Positions 14,175 through 21,576 of a stretch of 24,777 nt of DNA are shown piece after piece. The DNA comes from Anaerolineaceae bacterium UBA6086 (GTDB taxonomy: Bacteria > Chloroflexota > Anaerolineae > Anaerolineales > Anaerolineaceae), in the NCBI GenBank assembly GCA_002436005.1, contig DIXG01000052.1, positions 1 to 24,777 of the forward strand, given 5' to 3'. Both the position numbers and the translations under genes were made by a program. How positions within the stretch are numbered: the stretch's first letter is position 1; every line of letters begins with the position of its first letter. The notes under the pieces were generated by a model. That model worked only from the letters and a program-made list of their open reading frames with translations. It was not told the DNA's origin and made no database searches.

Positions 14175-15494
14175 TTAGTTGTTTCTGATAAACTCTTTCA
14201 GTACTTCAATTGCTTTTTCAAGCTGCGGATCTCTTCCGGCAGTGTAATCTTCTTCAGTCATCTCAACGACGTATTCTGGCGTCAAGCCTTGCTCTGCGAT
14301 CTGGCGCTTTTCAGGGGTGAGCCAGCGTGCAATGGTGACGCGCACGCCACCCGCATTGTCCTTGAGCGTAATCCAGCTCTGCACGGAACCTTTGCCATAA
14401 GTTGTGACGCCAACCAGGGGCGCACGCTGGTAATCCTGGATCGCACCAGCAGTGATCTCTGAGGCGGATGCTGTCCCCTCGTTCACCAACACAACCAGCG
14501 GAATTTCCGTGGCAAGCCCTCCCGGGATAGCATTATAAGGTAAGATCTGTCCATCGCCATATTCTTCATACATGACCACGCCTTCACCAATGAATTCCGA
14601 AACAACCTGGATGGCTGTGGTGAGATAGCCGCCGCCGTTGTTCCTGAGGTCAAAGATGAGACCCTCCGGGTTTTGATCCAGCACTGTTTTTAATTCAGCC
14701 CGTAATTGCTCTGTTGTGTTTTCGCCATAATTCAGCAGGGCAATGTAGGCGATGTTGTCATCGAGCATTTCTGCTTCTGCGGTGGGCACCGTGATATTGG
14801 CACGAGTGATGGTGACATCAAAAGACTCGTCGCCGCGCAGGATGGTCAGGGTGACATCCGTGCCAGCCGGACCAAGGATGCGTTGAAGCACAAGCTGGCC
14901 AGGAATATTGGACATATCTTCATCATCGATGGCGATCACTTTGTCTTTGGGCAGCAAGCCTGCTTCTGCTGCGGGCGATCCCTTCATCGGGCTGAGAATC
15001 TCAACATAGTCGCCGGTGATATCCACCCAGGCACCGATGCCTTCATATTCGCCTTCCAGGGATTCATTAGCCTGCTCTAATTCTTCCGGTGTCATATAAG
15101 AGGTGTGTTTGTCGCCAAGCGCTTCCAGCATTCCCTCAATAGCACCGCGCATCAATGCCAAATCATCGACAGGCTGGTCAACAAATTCCTCGTGGACGAT
15201 GTCCCAGGTTTCCCAGAAAGGTGCAAAAAGCTCCTCGTATTCTTTTGGGGTGTCTCCTGAAGGGTCAAGATAGGGGCATTCCGGGCAGGCGTCCTGCGTT
15301 GATGTGACCTCGTCTGATGGGAGGGTGGTCACCTCAGGGCAGGGGGTGCAGCCCGTTGGGGTCAATGCGGGTGAGCCGATTCCCAGCAGGCGCGGTGCAA
15401 AATAACCAGCCCCAGCGCCAGCTGCAAATACCACCACCAGTACCAGAAGGCTGATTCCAATCGTCAAACAGGTTCGAATACCCTTATTTTCCAT
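14175..15494 (-). CDS. S41-family C-terminal processing protease
   Basis: A 439-residue protein with one N-terminal membrane anchor (about 9-30), an extracytoplasmic linker with two CxxC pairs (Cys49/52 and Cys70/73), a helical region and a PDZ domain (about 150-230). The S41 catalytic domain follows. The catalytic pair is visible as Ser343 in GTASASE and Lys368 in TYGKGS, 25 residues apart as in tail-specific proteases (Prc/CtpA). FDLRNNGGGYL (about 281-291) is the conserved substrate-strand motif. These enzymes cleave proteins from unstructured C-termini in the envelope. AGGAG lies five bases before the ATG. It is the first gene of a pair with the YugP-like peptidase. The CxxC-bearing linker is unusual for the family. 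Confidence 0.93.
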   Translation of the reverse strand: MENKGIRTCLTIGISLLVLVVVFAAGAGAGYFAPRLLGIGSPALTPTGCTPCPEVTTLPSDEVTSTQDACPECPYLDPSGDTPKEYEELFAPFWETWDIVHEEFVDQPVDDLALMRGAIEGMLEALGDKHTSYMTPEELEQANESLEGEYEGIGAWVDITGDYVEILSPMKGSPAAEAGLLPKDKVIAIDDEDMSNIPGQLVLQRILGPAGTDVTLTILRGDESFDVTITRANITVPTAEAEMLDDNIAYIALLNYGENTTEQLRAELKTVLDQNPEGLIFDLRNNGGGYLTTAIQVVSEFIGEGVVMYEEYGDGQILPYNAIPGGLATEIPLVVLVNEGTASASEITAGAIQDYQRAPLVGVTTYGKGSVQSWITLKDNAGGVRVTIARWLTPEKRQIAEQGLTPEYVVEMTEEDYTAGRDPQLEKAIEVLKEFIRNN

Positions 15495-15738
15495 GCTTAC
15501 TCCTAATCGTTTGGATGCTTGTTCTCTTTATAGAACAGCATAACATACCCGTTAATGATTGTCCTTAGAAAATATAATGTTTGCAATAATTTTATGAAGG
15601 TTACCACAAATTTATTAACAATTGATATTATTTTCCCGGATTAGAGGGGGAAACTGCAGGGTTTTTGTTCGTTTTCTTCGTGCCCAAATCGCTGTGCTAT
15701 CCAGAAAACCGTTCAAGTCGTTATGGTTAATTTTCGTT

Positions 15739-16980
15739 TTAAAAATCTTGCTGCAGGGCACCTATCAGGAGGGCAGACATTGCCATCACACCTGTGGTGA
15801 GGCAGGTTTCATCCACATCAAAATTGGGCGTGTGCAGCATAGCAAATTGCCCTTTTTGGGGGTTGGCAGCGCCCACCCAATACATTGCTCCTGGAATTAA
15901 TTTCGTGTAGTATGCAAAATCCTCGCAGTTAAAAGGAAAAGCTGCCTTTAATTGAATGGCATTGGGGGCGCCAATTACTTGCCTGAGCGCGGGCAGGGTT
16001 GCCTGCACAAGTTCGGGATGATTACGAACATCTGGCATGCTGCCCATGGGTTCCAGTTGATAATGCGTTTGGTTTGCCTGAGTGATGGTGTTGAGTGAGG
16101 CTTTGACGCGGCCGATAGCTGCTCGTCGCAGCGCATGGCTGGCTGCTTTGATCCCGATCCCGAACTGGCCGCGCCTTGCAATCAGATCTTCTTCGTCTGT
16201 GGAGGCGTCAAAGATTGTGAAATGCTGCAGATCGGGATCATTCGATTGCATCAGTTTCCACATGGCTTGCATCTCATCCCGGGTTTCTGGCAAAGTCCAG
16301 CGGTTAAACCCCTTGATGACCTGGCAGCATCTTTTGGCAACTGCATCCAGTTTCTCAGACGAAGCAGCCGACCTGTCTCCTGGTATGATTTTGGCGAGAT
16401 AGTGTTCGAAACCAGCAAGAAAAAGGTTGTCGGTCCAGGCGATTTTGCCGACTGGCAGCGGGGCGACGTGCAGTCCTAAAATTGCACGGGGCACCGGATC
16501 TATCAGCGCGCCAGCCCGGATCATGCGCAGCGCACCGGTAATTTCTTCCTCTTCTGGCTGAAAAATGAAGCGAATGTTGCCAGGCAGGTTCTTGCCCAGC
16601 TCCGCCAAAACAGCGGCTGTGCCAAATCCCACTGCACTATGCACATCATGGCCGCAAGCGTGCATCACACCCGGCACCTGTGAACGATAGGGCACATCAT
16701 TGATTTCGCTGATGGGCAGGGCGTCCATATCCACCCGTAAGGCGACCGTCGGTTTTGCAGGGTCTGTGATCCAATCAGCAATGATGCCAAAACCGCCTGC
16801 CCGCGTTTGAACCAGCAAACCCAGCTTCTCCAGTTTTTCTGCGATGAAGGCAGATGTCCAGGATTCTTCTCCGGAAAGTTCCGGGTGCTGATGAAGGGCG
16901 CGCCGAATCAGTGATAACTCTGGGTGGAGATTAGCGGTGTGGTGGTGGAGACTGTTGAGGATGTTTGGGTCGAGGGTCAT
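15739..16980 (-). CDS. M20D-family amidohydrolase (N-acyl-amino-acid hydrolase-like)
   Basis: A 413-residue cytoplasmic enzyme, counted from ATG 16980; GTG 16986 is an in-frame alternative, and neither start has a clear ribosome site. The family signature RVDMDALPISE is followed by MHACGHDVHSAVG (Cys109, His111), QPEEEEITGALRMI with the metal-bridging Glu, GLHVAPLPVG (His171) and a C-terminal LHTP His. All di-metal ligands of M20D amidohydrolases are therefore present. The lid/dimerisation domain between about 190 and 310 is divergent: the usual GGHAAxPH stretch is replaced by GDRSAASSEK, so the conserved lid His is absent. M20D enzymes hydrolyse N-acyl amino acids, amino-acid conjugates or related amides; the actual substrate is not known. 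PPK2 lies 61 bases upstream. Confidence 0.88.
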   Translation of the reverse strand: MTLDPNILNSLHHHTANLHPELSLIRRALHQHPELSGEESWTSAFIAEKLEKLGLLVQTRAGGFGIIADWITDPAKPTVALRVDMDALPISEINDVPYRSQVPGVMHACGHDVHSAVGFGTAAVLAELGKNLPGNIRFIFQPEEEEITGALRMIRAGALIDPVPRAILGLHVAPLPVGKIAWTDNLFLAGFEHYLAKIIPGDRSAASSEKLDAVAKRCCQVIKGFNRWTLPETRDEMQAMWKLMQSNDPDLQHFTIFDASTDEEDLIARRGQFGIGIKAASHALRRAAIGRVKASLNTITQANQTHYQLEPMGSMPDVRNHPELVQATLPALRQVIGAPNAIQLKAAFPFNCEDFAYYTKLIPGAMYWVGAANPQKGQFAMLHTPNFDVDETCLTTGVMAMSALLIGALQQDF

Positions 16981-17041
16981 AGGCACCGCAAAATAGCAGC
17001 AAGGATCATCTGTTCATGTGGTTGGGGATATGTGGTTGTGG

Positions 17042-17977
17042 TTAATAAATCTCCGGCACGAAGGTTTGGTCCTCATAAGGGGTGCGGACATACCCTTCAT
17101 TTTCCTGGCGGGGCGGCAGCTCAATTTTCTCAGGGGTCAGGTCTTTGTATGGGACCATGCTGAGCAGGTGGGAGATGCAGTTGAGGCGGGCTTTTTTCTT
17201 GTCGTCTGCGTTGACAACATACCAGGGCGACTGTTTGATGTCAGTATATTTCATCATCACGTCTTTTGCCTTGGAATACTCCACCCACCGGCTGCGGGCT
17301 TCGACGTCCATTGGGCTGAGCTTCCAGCGCTTTGTGCGGTCTTCCAGCCTTGCCAAAAAACGTCTTTCTTGCTCTTCATCGCTGACTGAAAACCAGTATT
17401 TCACCAGGATGATGCCTGAACGGATCAGCATTCGCTCAAATTCAGGGCAGGTACGCATGAATTCCCAGTATTCTTCGTCTGTGCAGAAACCCATCACGCG
17501 TTCCACGCCAGCGCGGTTATACCAGCTACGATCAAAGAGCACCATCTCACCGGCAGCGGGTAAATACGGTGTGTAACGCTGAAAATACCACTGGGTTTTT
17601 TCACGCTCGGTTGGAATACCCAATGCCACCACTCGGGCAGAGCGGGGGTTAAGGCTTTCCATGATGCGTTTTATCACGCCGCCCTTACCAGCAGCATCTC
17701 GCCCTTCAAAGATCACAACCACCTTCAATTTTTCTTGTTTGACCCATTCCTGCAGCTTAACCAGTTCAACTTGAAGGCGGCGCAGCTCTTTTTCGTAATC
17801 CTTTTTCTTGAGTTTTTTCTTTTTGGGGCTTTCTCCGTGCGCGCTGGGTGGGCCGGAGCCTAACTCGGTCGCCAGGTTTTGCTCCTGTGCCTCCCTGTCC
17901 GGTGTAGGTTCCTCGGAGATTTCGAGTTTGGTTACAGAATCTTCATCTTTTGAAGATTTCTTTTTACCATCCTTCAT
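17042..17977 (-). CDS. ppk2: Class I PPK2 polyphosphate kinase
   Basis: A 311-residue enzyme. Residues 86-100 hold the Walker A segment VVIFEGRDAAGKGG, 146-157 the Walker B segment VLFDRSWYNRAG, and 207-223 the basic lid. These, with GVERVMGFC after Walker B, are typical of single-domain class I PPK2 enzymes, which use polyphosphate to phosphorylate ADP (or GDP), or run in reverse. An extra N-terminal 60 residues are low-complexity: Lys-rich ends with acidic middle (KDGKKKSSKDED and PKKKKLKKKD). Its ATG overlaps the TAA of the upstream lysine-rich microprotein in TAATG, so translation is probably coupled. The assigned function is strong; direction and nucleotide preference are not decided here. 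Confidence 0.93.
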   Translation of the reverse strand: MKDGKKKSSKDEDSVTKLEISEEPTPDREAQEQNLATELGSGPPSAHGESPKKKKLKKKDYEKELRRLQVELVKLQEWVKQEKLKVVVIFEGRDAAGKGGVIKRIMESLNPRSARVVALGIPTEREKTQWYFQRYTPYLPAAGEMVLFDRSWYNRAGVERVMGFCTDEEYWEFMRTCPEFERMLIRSGIILVKYWFSVSDEEQERRFLARLEDRTKRWKLSPMDVEARSRWVEYSKAKDVMMKYTDIKQSPWYVVNADDKKKARLNCISHLLSMVPYKDLTPEKIELPPRQENEGYVRTPYEDQTFVPEIY

Positions 17978-18072
17978 TATTTCTTGTCTTTCTTCTGCTT
18001 CTTTTCCTTCTTTTCTTTCTTTTCCTTCTTTTCCTTCTTGTCAGCCTTTTTCTCTTCGTTTTTCTTACCCAT
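17977..18072 (-). CDS. 31-residue lysine-rich microprotein coupled to PPK2
   Basis: The frame starts MGKKNEEKKADKKEKK, continues as about four EKK repeats, and ends QKKDKK. About two thirds of its residues are Lys and most of the others are Glu or Asp. GGAGG stands six bases before the ATG, a near-perfect Shine-Dalgarno sequence, and a good promoter lies just upstream. The TAA overlaps the PPK2 ATG by one base (TAATG), the sign of translational coupling. Such a chain would be a charged helix or disordered. Given the neighbour, binding of polyphosphate or of the PPK2 N-terminal tail is a reasonable guess, but the frame could also work mainly as a leader that delivers ribosomes to PPK2. No homologue is recognised. 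Confidence 0.7.
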   Translation of the reverse strand: MGKKNEEKKADKKEKKEKKEKKEKKQKKDKK

Positions 18073-18116
18073 TGCTAACCTCCGTAAGATTGAGTGGGAT
18101 TAAATGTATGTTAACT

Positions 18117-18144
18117 ATTGTACATGAAAAATCTGCTGTGGCAA
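18117..18144 (-). promoter_or_regulatory. Promoter of the microprotein-ppk2 operon
   Basis: On the minus strand TTGCCA (18139-18144) is separated by 16 bases from TACAAT (18117-18122), each one mismatch from consensus. The ATG at 18072 lies about 45 bases beyond the -10. The rest of 18145-18262 holds no recognisable feature. Confidence 0.7.
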
Positions 18145-18262
18145 ATAGGAAAAGGGGCAACAGGTAAAATTGCTGGGGAATGTCAGAATGAAGGTGTGGA
18201 TGTGCGCGCGAAGGAGGGCAACCGGTGTGGTCGAGGTGGAAATGAGAAAGTGATATTTTGGA

Positions 18263-18895
18263 TCAGAGGGTAAAGAGCGGTGGCAGCTGATGGATCGTAT
18301 CGATATGCGGGCAGCCATCATACCGGTGGCTACCGACAGAAACAATCTGCATCCCCAGCAGCTGTGCCGTTGCCAGGTTTTTGGGTGAATCGTCCACCAG
18401 CAGGCAATCTTCTGGCTTTTCATTGATGAATTCAAGCGCCTTGTGAAAGGCTGCTTTCTCGGGTTTACAGAAAGGGGCAACGGTGTAAATGTCAACGATG
18501 GTTTCAAAATGTTGGCTGACCCCCAGGTGATGAATCACCCTGCAGGCATGAGCAGCGTTGGCGTTGGTGAAGATTACTTTACGCTGGGGAATGGCTGTGA
18601 GCGCCTGATCCAGTGCCTGGTCAGGTTTGAGGATGTTTTCAAGGGGGATATCATGGACGTAATTCAAAAAAGCATCCATGTCCACATCATATTCTGCCTG
18701 CAGCCCGCGTAGTGTGGTTCCGTATTGTGACCAAAGTCGATGGCGCAGGGTGGGGACTTCATCTGGGGGAAAGTGCATCTCATCCAGCAGATACTGGTTG
18801 ATGCGTTGCCGGATCATCTCCCAGATACCGTTTTCCTGCGGATAGAGTGTGTCATCCAGGTCATAAAGCACGCAGCGAATTTGGCGGGGAATCAC
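18263..18895 (-). CDS. HAD-superfamily phosphatase, pyrimidine 5'-nucleotidase-like
   Basis: GTG 18895 is taken as the start because it overlaps the stop of the upstream membrane-protein gene as GTGA, with GAGG eight bases upstream; an in-frame extension upstream lacks family similarity. The product is 210 residues. HAD motif I is YDLDDTLYP (Asp12, Asp14), motif II is the Thr in VIFTNA, the Lys is in FCKPEKAAF, and motif III is LLVDDSPKNL. The helical cap between motifs I and II (about 20-90) is of the C1 type seen in SDT1-like pyrimidine 5'-nucleotidases, which dephosphorylate UMP, CMP or damaged nucleotides. It is the last gene of the heat-shock operon by position. Substrate call is by subfamily resemblance only. 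Confidence 0.85.
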   Translation of the reverse strand: MIPRQIRCVLYDLDDTLYPQENGIWEMIRQRINQYLLDEMHFPPDEVPTLRHRLWSQYGTTLRGLQAEYDVDMDAFLNYVHDIPLENILKPDQALDQALTAIPQRKVIFTNANAAHACRVIHHLGVSQHFETIVDIYTVAPFCKPEKAAFHKALEFINEKPEDCLLVDDSPKNLATAQLLGMQIVSVGSHRYDGCPHIDTIHQLPPLFTL

Positions 18896-19341
18896 AATCC
18901 AGACCTCTCTTGTGGCAGCAGCAGTAAGACAAACAGGTAGACTGTCGGCAGGAACAAAACAACCATTGCCCAATAGGCGACCGGGTGGGCAGACCAGGCC
19001 CCTGGGGGAATGGTGCCTGCGGCGAAGACAAGCGCACCCGTGAAGAAAATGGTGAGCGAAAGGATGCCTGTGGCGCGGCTGGGCTTGTTCTTGAAGATAG
19101 CCCTGAATGCAAAGCGCAGCCCTAACAAGATACCAATTGTATCCGTGGCGCCCAACCCAAACAGAAAGGCGAGTGCCTGCGGCTGCCAGCCATTTGGCGG
19201 CGGCAGGATGGGGAAAGGCGCATCTTGCCCGGAAAGGAGCAACACGCCAGCGCGCACCAGGACCAGCAAGTGCAGGCTTTGCAGCAGCCCGTAATAGGCG
19301 ATCAGACAGGCTGCATTTTTGGCGTTCCTATCCAGCGGCAT
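18892..19341 (-). CDS. Small four-helix membrane protein of unknown function
   Basis: A 149-residue hydrophobic protein with about four membrane segments (near 12-38, 54-78, 90-110 and 120-143) and a basic stretch RAIFKNKPSRA in the middle. I do not recognise the family. The start at ATG 19341 lies inside the end of prmA (14-base overlap) behind GGGAGC, and its stop overlaps the HAD gene start by four bases. This nested layout makes co-translation with its neighbours likely. Codon use and orientation fit a real gene rather than a shadow frame. No function can be offered. Confidence 0.75.
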   Translation of the reverse strand: MPLDRNAKNAACLIAYYGLLQSLHLLVLVRAGVLLLSGQDAPFPILPPPNGWQPQALAFLFGLGATDTIGILLGLRFAFRAIFKNKPSRATGILSLTIFFTGALVFAAGTIPPGAWSAHPVAYWAMVVLFLPTVYLFVLLLLPQERSGL

Positions 19342-20287
19342 TTGATGCTCCCGGTTCAGATTTCTTCAACGCAAGGCTAACCCAGTCGGATTCTGTGATG
19401 CAATCGATCAGGGTGAAACCAGCGCTTTGGGCAGCTGTGAGAATATCCGTTTGCTGATGTTCCAGGATGCCTGAAAGCAGCAGGATACCGTCCTCTGCAA
19501 CGAGTTCGCCCAGGTTTTGCTCAAAAAGGCGCAGAATGATGGTTGCCAGGATGTTGACCATCACCAGGGGCGCTTTTTGGATCGAGAACTGGCCGCTTCG
19601 GATGGCTTCGACCGATCCCTTGCCCACTTCCAGCCTCTCCGGTTGGATGTGGTTGATGGCGGCATTTTCCAGTGTGGATATCACCGACTGCCCGTCCACA
19701 TCAACCGCAACCACATGCGCAGCGCCCATCTGAAGGGCGGCAATGGAGAGAATGCCCGAGCCGCAGCCCACATCGATGACCTCGCCGCTTCCAGCAAAGT
19801 GGCGTTCAAGGAGCTGGAGGCAGAGCTGGGTGGTGGGATGGGTGCCAGTGCCGAAAGCCATCGCCGGGTTGATGCGGATCACAAGCCGTTTCTCGTCCGG
19901 TTTGGGGTCCATCCAGGCTGGCATGATCAGAATATTTTTACCAATCCTCAGGGGCTGGTAGTGCACTTTCCAGGCTTCCATCCAGTTCTGGTCCTCGATG
20001 GGCTGGTAGCTCGGCTCCGGGATGGGCGCGACCTGCCCCAGGTGCCAGAGCGCCTCTGCCAATTTTTGTTTCTTTTCTTCCAGCTGCTCATTAACTGCCA
20101 AATAGCCGGAAACGATCATCCCGCCCACAGGTTCATTTTCTTTGGTGTGGGGGTTATATTCCGTGATGCTCTCCATCACGACACCGTTGGAAACAAAACG
20201 CCCCAGCACTTCTGCCAGGGCTTCGGCTAATTCACCGTCACACTTGATTTTAACTTCGACCCAATGATATTGACTTTGATCAGCCAC
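19328..20287 (-). CDS. prmA: Ribosomal protein L11 methyltransferase
   Basis: A 319-residue protein from GTG 20287, chosen because GAGG lies six bases upstream; TTG 20290 is next to it but spaced too short. The N-terminal substrate-binding domain (about 1-95) is followed by the SAM-binding Rossmann domain with INPAMAFGTGTHPTT (about 139-153) and motif I VIDVGCGSGILSIAA (about 170-184), then VNILATIIL, the NxxA-type motif. These are diagnostic of PrmA, which trimethylates L11 amino groups. Its start overlaps the end of dnaJ by eight bases, an arrangement known from Firmicutes where prmA follows dnaJ. The N-terminal domain is a little longer than usual. Confidence 0.94.
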   Translation of the reverse strand: MADQSQYHWVEVKIKCDGELAEALAEVLGRFVSNGVVMESITEYNPHTKENEPVGGMIVSGYLAVNEQLEEKKQKLAEALWHLGQVAPIPEPSYQPIEDQNWMEAWKVHYQPLRIGKNILIMPAWMDPKPDEKRLVIRINPAMAFGTGTHPTTQLCLQLLERHFAGSGEVIDVGCGSGILSIAALQMGAAHVVAVDVDGQSVISTLENAAINHIQPERLEVGKGSVEAIRSGQFSIQKAPLVMVNILATIILRLFEQNLGELVAEDGILLLSGILEHQQTDILTAAQSAGFTLIDCITESDWVSLALKKSEPGASNAAG

Positions 20288-21401
20288 CAAACACCTCTCT
20301 GAGCTTGTCCATGAAGCTTTGATTCTGGATTTTTATGTCTGGATCCATCGTCTGAGCCAGTTTTTCAAACAATTCTCGCTGTTCACCACTCAGCCGGGTG
20401 GGGATCTGAATGGAGACCGTTACCAGCTGGTCCCCTTTGCCCGTCCCGCGCAGGTGGGGAATGCCGCGATCCCGCAGGCGGAAAATCTTACCGGGTTGGG
20501 TGCCGGGTGGAATGCGCAATTCCACATCTCCATACAGCGTCGGGACGTGAATCTCATCCCCGAGGACTGCCTGGGCGATGTTGATATCCAGGTCGAGGAG
20601 CACATCGTCGGCTTTGCGGCGGAAATAGGGATGCTCTTCCACTTCCACTTCAAGATAAAAATTGCCCTGTGGACCGCCGTTGCTGCCGGATTGGCCTTCG
20701 CCAGCCAGGCGGATTTGGACGCCATTGGAGACGCCAGCTGGAATGGTGACCATTTTGGTGATGGTTTTGCGTTCCAAACCGCGCCCATTGCAGGTCGGGC
20801 AGGGTGTTTCGATCACTTCACCGCGCCCATTACAGCGCGGGCAGGTGACCACCTGGACCATGGAGCCAAGCAGGGTTTGGTGCACCTGCCGGACTTCACC
20901 CTGACCATTACAGTTTGGACAGGTCACCGGGGATGTGCCGGGCTTGGCACCCGAGCCATGGCATGTCTCGCATTTTTCATCGCGGGTGATCTGAACCTCT
21001 TTTTCAACGCCAAAGGCGGCTTCTTCGAAGGTCAATTTGATGCGGCTGGAGAGATCTGCCCCGCGTCGGGGTGCGTTGCGGGTGCGCCGGGAGCCCATGC
21101 CCCCAAAGCCGCCGAACCCAAAAATGCCTTCAAGAATATCTGAAAGATCGATATTGGTGAAGTCGGGCATCCCCTGGGTATTGACCCCGGCATGGCCAAA
21201 ACGATCGTATGCTGCGCGTTTTTCACTATCGGAAAGGATAGCATAGGCTTCATTGATCTCTTTGAACTTATCTTCAGCGTCGGGTTCCTGGCTGACATCG
21301 GGGTGGTATTTTCTTGCCAGGTTGCGAAAAGCCGATTTCAGGTCATCTTCGCTGGCGCCGCGTGGGACGCCCAGCACTTCATAATAATCTCGTTTTGCCA
21401 T
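20280..21401 (-). CDS. dnaJ: Chaperone protein DnaJ (class I/type A)
   Basis: A 373-residue Hsp40 co-chaperone that stimulates the DnaK ATPase and delivers unfolded clients. The J domain (1-68) has HPD at 33-35. A short Gly/Phe-rich linker (about 85-103, FGFGGFGGMG) follows. The zinc domain holds four CxxCxGxG repeats: CETCHGSG (Cys144/147), CPNCNGQG (161/164), CPRCNGRG (187/190) and CPTCNGRG (201/204). The two beta-barrel client domains complete the protein. It lies 175 bases after dnaK, with a hairpin in the gap, and overlaps prmA at its end. The Shine-Dalgarno sequence is weak, so its expression relative to dnaK may be low. Confidence 0.97.
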   Translation of the reverse strand: MAKRDYYEVLGVPRGASEDDLKSAFRNLARKYHPDVSQEPDAEDKFKEINEAYAILSDSEKRAAYDRFGHAGVNTQGMPDFTNIDLSDILEGIFGFGGFGGMGSRRTRNAPRRGADLSSRIKLTFEEAAFGVEKEVQITRDEKCETCHGSGAKPGTSPVTCPNCNGQGEVRQVHQTLLGSMVQVVTCPRCNGRGEVIETPCPTCNGRGLERKTITKMVTIPAGVSNGVQIRLAGEGQSGSNGGPQGNFYLEVEVEEHPYFRRKADDVLLDLDINIAQAVLGDEIHVPTLYGDVELRIPPGTQPGKIFRLRDRGIPHLRGTGKGDQLVTVSIQIPTRLSGEQRELFEKLAQTMDPDIKIQNQSFMDKLREVFGG

Positions 21402-21509
21402 AGGGTTCGTTTATCTTTAATTCCAGTTGATAATTCTTATTCCATTAATCCGAATAAGTCTACTCAGGAAGGTGGTCACTGTCAAATCCGTCCTTGCCTG
21501 AAATTGGGA

Positions 21510-21540
21510 CAGGTGTCCGATAGGATTTACCGGACACCTG
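21510..21540 (-). other. Perfect 10-bp inverted repeat in the dnaK-dnaJ gap
   Basis: CAGGTGTCCG (21510-21519) and CGGACACCTG (21531-21540) flank an 11-base loop, starting about 37 bases after the dnaK stop. No T-run follows on the minus strand, so it is not a classical terminator. It could be an RNA-processing or stability hairpin that sets the dnaK:dnaJ ratio. Nothing else is seen in 21402-21576. Confidence 0.7.
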
Positions 21541-21576
21541 GATCATGCGTTAATGGTTTGATGGATGCGGGCGAGG

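Noticed and set aside
15520..15537. Short inverted repeat GTTCT-N6-AGAAC before the S41 protease gene
   Set aside because: Five-base arms are too short to distinguish from chance, and no regulator gene is nearby.
17980..18066. Pyrimidine-rich near-repeat (TTC/CTT units) looking like a microsatellite
   Set aside because: On the minus strand it is an in-frame coding run with a promoter, GGAGG site and coupling to ppk2, so it is listed as a gene rather than a simple repeat.
19517..20230. Long plus-strand open frame (237 codons)
   Set aside because: Antisense to prmA, with no family motifs and no promoter or ribosome site.
20319..21143. Long open frame on the plus strand (274 codons)
   Set aside because: It lies wholly antisense to dnaJ, whose product is certain; the protein has no recognisable domain and is a codon-bias shadow.
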